NCBI GenBank assembly: GCA_028874195.1
Contig: JAPPLM010000057.1
Span: 1-62,994 of the forward strand
Length of the DNA stretch: 62,994 nucleotides
Direction of reading: 5' to 3'
Origin: Chloroflexota bacterium
GTDB lineage: Bacteria > Chloroflexota > UBA11872 > VXOZ01
Every line of letters begins with the position of its first letter. Position 1 is the first letter of the stretch. The position numbers and the translations under genes were made by a program. The notes beneath the pieces were generated by a model, which searched no databases, was not told the DNA's origin, and saw nothing but the letters and a program-made list of their open reading frames with translations. Shown piece after piece: positions 42,668 to 50,224 of this stretch.

Positions 42668-42742
42668 TGGTACCCCCAGGGCGACTCGAACGCCCGCTCC
42701 TGGCTCCGGAGGCCAGTGCTCTATCCACTGAGCTATGGGGGC
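42668..42742 (-). tRNA. tRNA-Arg (anticodon CCG)
   Basis: The complement folds as acceptor GCCCCCA/TGGGGGT, D-stem GCTC/GAGC, anticodon stem CTGGC/GCCAG around CTCCGGA, T-arm GGGCG-TTCGAGT-CGCCC and discriminator A, followed by an encoded CCA (42668-42670). The anticodon reads CGG codons. Confidence 0.95.
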
Positions 42743-42832
42743 CTGTTCTTCTTTATGATACCAGACTGCTGCGGCGCAACCACAGACCGCGAGAGATGGG
42801 GTCACTAGCTCGAATGAGGAGGGGGAAGTAGC

Positions 42833-44308
42833 TTAGGGAGAGTTCGCCAGTTTGCCGGCTTCTTCAAAGGCAGCCTGCGCCCATTCGACGGCACCAGCGG
42901 GATAAATGCCGAGCACGAGCGTGCCAATCATGCCAATGGCGACTACGGCACCAATGGCGGTGGAAGCGGGCACAGGCAGCAGGCGGGGCTGAATGTCTAC
43001 CATGTACATGTTCACGACCACCCGCAGATAGTAGTAGGCCGAGACCGTGCTCGTGAGCACGAGGACTACCGCCACCCACGTCAGGCCGCCGTTGACGGCC
43101 ACTTGCAACAGATAGAGCTTCCCAAAGAATCCCGCCGCGGGCGGTATGCCGGTGAGGGAGATCATAAACACCGCCATAGCGACGGCCATGAGAGGCGAAC
43201 TGCGACCGAGGTTTTGGAAGTTCTCCAAGTCCGTGCCGCCGGTGCGGCGCTCGACCGCGAACGTCACGGCGAAAGCGCCCAGCGTCATCAGGGCATACAC
43301 CACAGCGTAGAACATCACGGCGGCCACCGCGTCCCGCATGAGACCGCCTGCCTCCGAGTGGGCGTGCACGACCGCGATGCCCACCAACATGTAGCCGGTA
43401 TGCGCGATGGAGGAGTACGCCAGCAGGCGCTTCACGTCTTGCTGCCAGATGGCGACAAAGTTGCCGACGATCATGCTGGCTACCGCAATGGCGATCACAA
43501 TGGGCATGACCATGTCTTGCCACGGTTCAAGTCCGTGTACGACCACCCGGAGAAGGCCCGCCATGGCGCCAATCTTGGCGCCGGCTGCCAAGAAGGCGGT
43601 GGAAGGCGTGGGCGCTCCCTGGTAGGCGTCCGGCGTCCACATGTGGAAGGGCACTGCCGCCACTTTGAACGCCAGGCCGACGAGGAGCAGGCCGAGGCCC
43701 AGCAAGAACCAAGGATTATCCGCACCTTGGCTCTGGACGTACAACGCTATATTCGCGAGATTCGTCGTGCCGGTCAGCCCAAAGAGCCAAGCGATGCCGT
43801 AAAGCAGAACGCCGGAGGCAAACGCGCCCAGCAGGAAGTACTTGAGAGCGCCTTCCGTAGCACGAAAACGGTCGCGCTTGATGGCCACGAGCACATAAAC
43901 AGGAATAGACGTAAGCTCAACGCCGAGATAGAGCGTAATCAGATCGCCCGTAGCGCCCAGCAGAAGCATGCCGACCGTCGCAAAGAGTATGAGCGCCGAC
44001 AGTTCAGCGAATGGGACCTCACTGGACTGAGCATACGCGAGCACAATGCTGAGCGCGGCAATTGCGATGAAGAGCACCTTGAAGAAGACCGCATAACCGT
44101 CGGTCAGCACCATGCCGCCGAAAGCGGTACCGCTGTCTGCGCGTAAGACCACACTGACGAGAATTGCGACAACACTGCCTGCCACAATCAGCCCCAACAA
44201 CCCGCGGTGGGTCCGCCTGCCGCCAAAGGCGTCCACCATAAGAACGGCGGCAGCGATCAAGGTAATGATGATTTCCGGCAGTATGCTTGTGAGATCTTCT
44301 GGTTGCAC
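42833..44308 (-). CDS. nuoN: NADH-quinone oxidoreductase subunit N
   Basis: A 491-residue antiporter-like membrane subunit of complex I with about 14 helices. LYLGVELTSIPVYVL, VAIKRDRFRATEGALKYFLLGAFASGVLLYG (with the conserved Glu and Lys), MWTPDAYQGAPTPSTAFLA and DVKRLLAYSSIAHTGYML match NuoN. These charged residues form a proton channel. Last gene of the nuo operon, 36 bases after nuoM. Confidence 0.96.
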   Translation of the reverse strand: MQPEDLTSILPEIIITLIAAAVLMVDAFGGRRTHRGLLGLIVAGSVVAILVSVVLRADSGTAFGGMVLTDGYAVFFKVLFIAIAALSIVLAYAQSSEVPFAELSALILFATVGMLLLGATGDLITLYLGVELTSIPVYVLVAIKRDRFRATEGALKYFLLGAFASGVLLYGIAWLFGLTGTTNLANIALYVQSQGADNPWFLLGLGLLLVGLAFKVAAVPFHMWTPDAYQGAPTPSTAFLAAGAKIGAMAGLLRVVVHGLEPWQDMVMPIVIAIAVASMIVGNFVAIWQQDVKRLLAYSSIAHTGYMLVGIAVVHAHSEAGGLMRDAVAAVMFYAVVYALMTLGAFAVTFAVERRTGGTDLENFQNLGRSSPLMAVAMAVFMISLTGIPPAAGFFGKLYLLQVAVNGGLTWVAVVLVLTSTVSAYYYLRVVVNMYMVDIQPRLLPVPASTAIGAVVAIGMIGTLVLGIYPAGAVEWAQAAFEEAGKLANSP

Positions 44309-44344
44309 GGGCTATTCCTTACACATGCCCCTAAGTACTGAAGG

Positions 44345-45850
44345 CTAGCGAATCACAGCGCTCGACACCCCGGATTCCGCTAAGCCTTGCATGATTCCGC
44401 TAGTGTCGGCGGTAAAGAGTTCAACGAACATCTGTGGCTGCACACCTGCCCATATCACCACCACTGCCAGGGCCACGAGCACCGCTGCTTCCAGCCTATT
44501 CAGGTCCTCGAGGCGGCCGTGCGCATCTTTCAAGGTGCCGAGCATGACCCGCCAGTACATCCACAGCATGTACGCCGCGGAAAGTATGATACCGAGCACT
44601 GCGAGCACGCCAAAGATGCGCGTTCCTGTCATGAAGGCGCCAAGCAGTACCATGAACTCGCCCACAAAGCCCGACAACCCCGGCAAGCCGATGGAGGCGA
44701 GGGAGAAGAAGAGCAAGAGCGTGGCATACACCGGCCAGCGGTGCGCCAATCCGCCCAGGTTCGCTATCAGCCGGTCGTGCGTGCGCTCATAGAGCTGCCC
44801 CACACACAGGAAGAGAGCGCCGGTTACCAGGCCGTGGCTGAACATCTGCATGATGGCCCCGTCGAGGCCCTGCTGCGTGAAGGAGAAAATGCCCAGGGTT
44901 ACGAAACCCATGTGGCTTACCGATGAGTAGGCAATGAGTTTCTTTAGGTCCGTTTGCATGAGAGCGACCAACGCGCCATAGAGAATCGCAATGACCGATA
45001 GGACAAGGATTGCCGTCTGCGCCAATTCGCTGGCATCGGGAAAGAGCGGCAGGCTGAAGCGAATGAAGCCGTAGCCGCCCATCTTGAGCAAGATTCCGGC
45101 CAGGATGACGCTTCCGGTCGTCGGCGCCTCCACATGGGCATCCGGCAGCCATGTGTGGAAGGGAATCATCGGCACCTTGATCGCAAAGGCAAGGAAGAAC
45201 GCCAGGAAGGCCCAAAGCTGGAAGCGCTCGCCATACGTGCCCTGAGTGAGCTCAAGAATGTCGAACGTATACACGCCCGTCGTATTGCCGTGCACGAAGT
45301 AGAGCGCCAGAATGGCGACGAGCATGAGGAGACTGCCGAAGAGCGTGTAGAGAACGAACTTGACCGTTGCGTACACACGGCGCTCGCCACCCCATACCCC
45401 GATCAGCACGTACATGGGGATGAGCATGACTTCCCAGAACACGTAGAACAGGACGAAGTCCAAAGCAAGGAACACACCGGTTATGCCCACTTCCAGAATG
45501 AGCATGGTGAAGAGGTACTCTTTCACGCGCTCGTGTACCGAGGCCCAGGCATAGACGATGCAAAGGAAGAAGAGGAACGTATTCAGGAGCACCATGAGCA
45601 GGCTGATGCCGTCAACGCCGAGCGCATACTGGATGCCCAGGGCCGGCAGCCAGTCGAACGTCTCTCGAAACTGCATGCCGGCGCCGGATTCGAAGCTCAC
45701 CCACACGGCCACACTCAACACGAGCGAGAGCAGAGTACCCGCGAGCGACACGGCGAACATGGCGCGGCGCTCAGGCAGGAAGAGCACGATTACGGCCGCG
45801 ACGAGCGGCAACCAGAGAATGAGTGAAAGAATGGGGATTGAATCCACCAA
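44345..45850 (-). CDS. nuoM: NADH-quinone oxidoreductase subunit M
   Basis: A 501-residue antiporter-like membrane subunit. DFVLFYVFWEVMLIPMYVLIGVWGGERR contains the conserved Glu, and IKVPMIPFHTWLPDAHVEAPTTGSVILAGILLKMGGYG and TDLKKLIAYSSVSHMGFV contain the conserved Lys and His. It is one of three proton-pumping subunits of the membrane arm. Seven bases separate it from nuoL. Confidence 0.97.
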   Translation of the reverse strand: MVDSIPILSLILWLPLVAAVIVLFLPERRAMFAVSLAGTLLSLVLSVAVWVSFESGAGMQFRETFDWLPALGIQYALGVDGISLLMVLLNTFLFFLCIVYAWASVHERVKEYLFTMLILEVGITGVFLALDFVLFYVFWEVMLIPMYVLIGVWGGERRVYATVKFVLYTLFGSLLMLVAILALYFVHGNTTGVYTFDILELTQGTYGERFQLWAFLAFFLAFAIKVPMIPFHTWLPDAHVEAPTTGSVILAGILLKMGGYGFIRFSLPLFPDASELAQTAILVLSVIAILYGALVALMQTDLKKLIAYSSVSHMGFVTLGIFSFTQQGLDGAIMQMFSHGLVTGALFLCVGQLYERTHDRLIANLGGLAHRWPVYATLLLFFSLASIGLPGLSGFVGEFMVLLGAFMTGTRIFGVLAVLGIILSAAYMLWMYWRVMLGTLKDAHGRLEDLNRLEAAVLVALAVVVIWAGVQPQMFVELFTADTSGIMQGLAESGVSSAVIR

Positions 45851-45857
45851 TGCTACC

Positions 45858-47765
45858 TCAACGCACCATTATGATGTAGAAGGCGAGCACGAGCGCCGTA
45901 CCCAAGACGACGCTGAAGGCATAGTTTTCCAAGCGGCCGGTCTGCATACGCCGGAGACCGCCTCCCACGCCGCTGACAACCAAGCCAATGAGGTTCACTA
46001 GGCCGTCCACGATGTTCAGGTCGAACCAGGCAAAGAGCCAACCCACGCCACGGGTTCCCCCTGCCAGGACCGTATCGTAGAAGTCATCGAGAAAGTACTT
46101 GTTGACCAATAGCGTATGGAGGGGCCGCACCCTGCCGGCGACGGCCTCGGGAGCGGGCAATCCGCGCATGTATACGCTATAGGCAATGAGAATGCCGAAG
46201 AGCGCAATAAGAGTCGAGACGGCCATTACGCCAAGCACAAACGTCGTAGACGGTTTATGGACTAAACCGGCTAACTCTGCCGCGATGAACGTATCGTGTA
46301 GGTAGTTGTGGATAAGCCCGTGCTCAGGCGGGACACCGACAAACCCCGCAAGCGCCGCTCCTACTGCCAAGACGATGAGGGGTAGGGTCATCACATGCGG
46401 GGACTCGTGAACGTGTGAGAACCGCTCGGTTTCCATGCGGGTCTTGCCAAAGAAGGTCAGAAATATCATGCGGAACGTGTAAACGGCCGTAAGGAACGAT
46501 GCCAACGCGCCCAAGGCGTAGAGGAGATAGCCCATCCCGCCGGCAAGCAGCGTGGCTCCAAGCAGCTCGTCCTTACTCCAGAATCCCGCTAAGGGGATGA
46601 TGCCGGAGAGCGCCAGACCGCCAATGATGTACGTTGAGCCGGTAACCGGCATCTTGCCAAACAGCCCGCCCATGCGCTGCATGTCCTGCTCTTCGTTGGT
46701 GCCGTGAATCACGGAACCGGAGCCAAGGAAGAGCAGACCTTTGAAGAAGGCATGGGTAGCGAGATGGAAGATGGCGGCGGCGAACGCGCCGACGCCGAGA
46801 GCCATGAACATCAAACCGAGTTGGCTGACGGTGGAGTACGCGAGGACACGCTTGATGTCGTTTTGCGCGAGGCCGATGGTCGCCGCAAAGAGGGCCGTAA
46901 ACGCGCCGACGATCGCTACGACCACCATAGCGTTTGGTGTCAGCACATAGAGCGGATTGAACCTTGCTACCATGTAGACACCCGCCGTCACCATCGTGGC
47001 CGCATGGATCAGAGCGCTGACCGGCGTTGGGCCCTCCATCGCGTCGGGCAGCCACACGTGCAGCGGGAACTGCGCCGACTTGCCCATGGCGCCCACAAAG
47101 AGCAGGAGACAGATGACCGTGAGCATGCCCGGTGTCGCGGCTGCAATGGCCGGAGCCTGCGCGAAGATTTCGTCGTAGTCTAACGTTCCGAAGACATACC
47201 ACGCCAAAAGAAGCCCAATCAGAAAGCCGACGTCGCCTATGCGGTTCGTCAAGAAGGCCTTAATCGCTGCCGCGGACGCCGACTGACGCTCGAACCAGAA
47301 CCCAATCAAAAGGTAGGAGCATAAGCCGACGGCTTCCCAGAAGACAAACAAGACCAGCAGGTTGTTTGCCATCACGAGCATGATCATCGCAAAGACAAAC
47401 AGCGGCAGATAGGTGAAGAACCGCCAGAAGCCGGGATCGTGGTCCATGTAGCCTATCGAATAGACATGGACCATGAAGGAAACGCTCGTGACTACGAGCA
47501 GCATCACAAGGGTGAGGGCATCCACACGCAGCGCGATATCCAGTGCAAAATCACCGGAGACTGCCCATGTCCAAAGCGTGACTGATTGCGGTTCCGCATG
47601 GTCCAACTGGGTGATGAACAAGGCCACACTGACGACAAGCGCGCCCAGCACGCCGGCGTTCGCGACGAGGCCGGTATGCTTCTTCAGGTACTTGCGGCCA
47701 AAGACGCCGTTTATCGCGAAAGCGACGAAGGGCAGAAGCGGTATGAGCCAGGCAACGTCGGCCAT
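45858..47765 (-). CDS. nuoL: NADH-quinone oxidoreductase subunit L
   Basis: A 635-residue antiporter-like subunit with the C-terminal lateral helix expected in NuoL. FWEAVGLCSYLLIGFW, GKSAQFPLHVWLPDAMEGPTPVSALIHAATMVTAGVY and NDIKRVLAYSTVSQLGLM are diagnostic, each with the charged residues of the proton path. It is slightly longer than the E. coli protein and ends in a helix after a linker of about 60 residues. It starts 16 bases after nuoK. Confidence 0.97.
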   Translation of the reverse strand: MADVAWLIPLLPFVAFAINGVFGRKYLKKHTGLVANAGVLGALVVSVALFITQLDHAEPQSVTLWTWAVSGDFALDIALRVDALTLVMLLVVTSVSFMVHVYSIGYMDHDPGFWRFFTYLPLFVFAMIMLVMANNLLVLFVFWEAVGLCSYLLIGFWFERQSASAAAIKAFLTNRIGDVGFLIGLLLAWYVFGTLDYDEIFAQAPAIAAATPGMLTVICLLLFVGAMGKSAQFPLHVWLPDAMEGPTPVSALIHAATMVTAGVYMVARFNPLYVLTPNAMVVVAIVGAFTALFAATIGLAQNDIKRVLAYSTVSQLGLMFMALGVGAFAAAIFHLATHAFFKGLLFLGSGSVIHGTNEEQDMQRMGGLFGKMPVTGSTYIIGGLALSGIIPLAGFWSKDELLGATLLAGGMGYLLYALGALASFLTAVYTFRMIFLTFFGKTRMETERFSHVHESPHVMTLPLIVLAVGAALAGFVGVPPEHGLIHNYLHDTFIAAELAGLVHKPSTTFVLGVMAVSTLIALFGILIAYSVYMRGLPAPEAVAGRVRPLHTLLVNKYFLDDFYDTVLAGGTRGVGWLFAWFDLNIVDGLVNLIGLVVSGVGGGLRRMQTGRLENYAFSVVLGTALVLAFYIIMVR

Positions 47766-47780
47766 TATCTCTGTGTGCCT

Positions 47781-48089
47781 TTAGCCTTTGAGTGTGTTGA
47801 TTTCATCTACGTTGAGCGTATCCCGATGGCGCGACAGCGCCACAATGATAGCCAGCCCAACCGCAGCCTCGGCCGCGGCTACCGTTAGCGAGAATATGAC
47901 GAAGGCTTGCCCCAGCATATTGTCCAGTGCCACGGCGAACCCGACAAACGTGACGTTGGCTCCCAGCAAAATAAGCTCAATTGACATAAACACAATAAGC
48001 AAGTTGCGCCGCACCAGCACACCGAGCAAGCCGATGATGAAGAGAGCCGCGCCCAGCACCAAGTAGTACTCTAAGGCTGGGATTATCAT
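47781..48089 (-). CDS. nuoK: NADH-quinone oxidoreductase subunit K
   Basis: A 102-residue three-helix subunit. VRRNLLIVFMSIELILLGANVTFV contains the conserved membrane Glu, and FVIFSLTVAAAEAAVGLAIIVAL the second. Length and order match NuoK exactly. Located between nuoJ and nuoL. Confidence 0.96.
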   Translation of the reverse strand: MIIPALEYYLVLGAALFIIGLLGVLVRRNLLIVFMSIELILLGANVTFVGFAVALDNMLGQAFVIFSLTVAAAEAAVGLAIIVALSRHRDTLNVDEINTLKG

Positions 48090-48112
48090 CTCAGTCGCCT
48101 ATCTCCTCAGCG

Positions 48113-48730
48113 CTACTTGGCCGTTTGTTGCTTCTGCACGTTTGCCTTCTCGTACCGCTCTTCCATCCACTCTGACACCCCCATCTCCGAAGATGAGCGC
48201 GGCCGTCTCGGCTTCTGACGTGCCAGGACGATGGCGCCAACGACAGCGGCAGTCAAGAGAACCGAGGCCACTTCAAAGGGAAGCAAGTAGTCGCGGAAAA
48301 GCACCTGCCCGAGCGCCTGTACGTTCCCGCCCTGTCCGGCGACCCATGCGGGCGAATGAGGACCTTGGGCACCGATGGTGATGGTGGCTCCGGTGAGGAC
48401 TATGAACTCCAGAAAGAGGATGGCGCCAATCACAATCGCGAGCGGCGCTTGCACGTGAAACTGCCGCACGCGCTCCACCGCGCCGATATTGAGCAGCATC
48501 ATGGTGAAGAGGAAGAGTACGATGATGGCGCCGGCATAGATGATTATGTGCGCTGCGGCGAGGAACTCAGCGCGCAGCAGGATGAAGATTCCCGCAAGGT
48601 GGAACACAACACCCACGAGCGCCAGCGCGCACTGGACCGGATTGCGCAGCATAATGACAAGCACGGCGAACACCACGCTTGCCAGCGCGAAATACGCGAA
48701 AATCAGGGTAAGCAAGGTCTCGCTAGTCAA
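48113..48730 (-). CDS. nuoJ: NADH-quinone oxidoreductase subunit J
   Basis: A 205-residue membrane subunit with five helices. MLRNPVQCALALVGVVFHLAGIFILL, LAAAHIIIYAGAIIVLFLFTMMLL (with the pi-bulge YAGAI) and a C-terminal helix near 160-180 are typical. A charged tail of about 30 residues follows. It overlaps the end of nuoI by 8 bases, so translation is coupled. Confidence 0.95.
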   Translation of the reverse strand: MTSETLLTLIFAYFALASVVFAVLVIMLRNPVQCALALVGVVFHLAGIFILLRAEFLAAAHIIIYAGAIIVLFLFTMMLLNIGAVERVRQFHVQAPLAIVIGAILFLEFIVLTGATITIGAQGPHSPAWVAGQGGNVQALGQVLFRDYLLPFEVASVLLTAAVVGAIVLARQKPRRPRSSSEMGVSEWMEERYEKANVQKQQTAK

Positions 48731-49181
48731 GCGTTGAGACCTCCTTGCCCTGCTTATCCACCAAGTCCATCAAGCGGTCTACGTCATAGATGAGCGTGCT
48801 ACGATCGTCCGTCGAGAAGTCAAATGCGTCAGTCATCTCCAAGGCTTCAACCGGGCATGCTTCCACACAGAGGCTGCAAAAGAGACAGCGGCCGACATCC
48901 AGCGTGTAAGAGGTCACCACTTTTTCCGTCGGCTGGGCCGGATTCGATTCCGTTGTTATGGTGATGCATTCATTCGGGCACGCCGTCTCGCAAAGACCGC
49001 AGCCCACGCACTTTGGCCGTCCGTCCGGTCGCCGGCGCATGCCCACGGCGCCGCGATAGATCGCAGAGAGAGGTCGTTTCTGCTCCGGATAGCGGATGGT
49101 GACCGGCTGTCGAAAGAACTCCCGGAGGGTTACACTGAGCCCTTTCGCAATCGGCAGCAGCGAGTCAAACCGAAAACTCAT
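48723..49181 (-). CDS. nuoI: NADH-quinone oxidoreductase subunit I
   Basis: A 152-residue ferredoxin-like subunit with two CxxCxxCxxxCP motifs, CVGCGLCETACP and CLFCSLCVEACP, binding clusters N6a and N6b that carry electrons to N2. RPLSAIYRGAVGMRRRPDGRPKCVGC is family-typical. The open frame extends about 115 codons upstream through nuoH, but ATG 49181 begins the conserved protein and GGGAGAGAG precedes it. A C-terminal extension of about 30 residues follows the second motif. Confidence 0.95.
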   Translation of the reverse strand: MSFRFDSLLPIAKGLSVTLREFFRQPVTIRYPEQKRPLSAIYRGAVGMRRRPDGRPKCVGCGLCETACPNECITITTESNPAQPTEKVVTSYTLDVGRCLFCSLCVEACPVEALEMTDAFDFSTDDRSTLIYDVDRLMDLVDKQGKEVSTLD

Positions 49182-49204
49182 TACACTCTCTCCCAACTTT
49201 TCTC

Positions 49205-50224
49205 CTAAGCGTACACCGTCAGCTTCAGCACTGTGGCGACTGCCAGGTTGAGCAGTCCCAGCGGCAAGAGCACTTTCCAACAAAAGTTCATCATTTGGTC
49301 GTAGCGAAATCGCGGTAACGTGGCCCGAATCCAAAAATAGATGAACAGAAAAAGGAAGACCTTGGACATCATGATGCCAACAGCCAGCAAGGTTGTGAAG
49401 AAATGCCCGATATATGGCTCCAGAAACTGCGCCGGCCACCCGCCACCCAAGAAGACCGCGCTCACCAAGAAAGACGCCAAGAGCATGTTGGCGTATTCGG
49501 ACAAGAAGAAGAATGAAAACCGCCAACCGGAATACTCGACGTGATACCCGGAGACGAGCTCGGTTTCCGCTTCCGGCAGGTCAAACGGCGCGCGGTTTGT
49601 TTCCGCTAGCGCGGCACAAACAAAGACAAACGCGCCAATGACCAACGGTATGGCGAAAGGTACCTGCTGCTGCCGCACGATTTCAGGCAGGGAAAGCGAT
49701 CCCGCAAGGACTACCACGCCGACGAGCGCTATACCAAGCATGATCTCATAGCTGATCATCTGTGCACTCGACCGCAGGCTTCCCAACAGGGCATATTTGC
49801 TATTCGACGCCCAGCCGGCCATGACTATGCCGTACACCGCCACAGACGTAAGCGCCACAATGTAAAGCACGCCCACGTTCAGATCGGTGGCATAGAGACC
49901 GATGACCCGCCCGAAGATGTGGAGCTCGGTGCCAACCGGCACCACCGACCACGCCATAAAGGACGGCACCAAGAGCAGGAACGGGGCCAGAATGAAAAGA
50001 ACGCGGTCCGCTCCGGCCGGGATCATGTCTTCTTTACCAAGAAGCTTTACGGCATCAGCCAACGTTTGAAAGACGCCAAAAGGCCCGACGCGATTCGGGC
50101 CGACGCGAGACTGAATGCGACCCAATATACGCCGCTCGCCCCAGATGAGGGGAGGCACCATGAGCAACGGCACCGCAAAGGCAATGATGGATTTGAAGAT
50201 GACCGCGATGACAAATTCTGTCAT
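49205..50224 (-). CDS. nuoH: NADH-quinone oxidoreductase subunit H
   Basis: A 339-residue membrane subunit at the quinone-entry site, with eight helices. ERRILGRIQSRVGPNRVGPFGVFQTLADAVKLLGKEDMIP, ETNRAPFDLPEAETELVSGYHVEYSG and FIYFWIRATLPRFRYDQMM are highly conserved. Its ATG overlaps the nuoG stop by 4 bases. Confidence 0.97.
   Translation of the reverse strand: MTEFVIAVIFKSIIAFAVPLLMVPPLIWGERRILGRIQSRVGPNRVGPFGVFQTLADAVKLLGKEDMIPAGADRVLFILAPFLLLVPSFMAWSVVPVGTELHIFGRVIGLYATDLNVGVLYIVALTSVAVYGIVMAGWASNSKYALLGSLRSSAQMISYEIMLGIALVGVVVLAGSLSLPEIVRQQQVPFAIPLVIGAFVFVCAALAETNRAPFDLPEAETELVSGYHVEYSGWRFSFFFLSEYANMLLASFLVSAVFLGGGWPAQFLEPYIGHFFTTLLAVGIMMSKVFLFLFIYFWIRATLPRFRYDQMMNFCWKVLLPLGLLNLAVATVLKLTVYA

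Noticed and set aside
43103-44146. Long plus-strand frame of 347 codons over nuoN
   Set aside because: Antisense shadow of nuoN; highly charged His/Glu/Arg-rich translation typical of reverse-complement reading of a membrane protein gene. The same applies to frames opposite nuoM, nuoL and nuoG.
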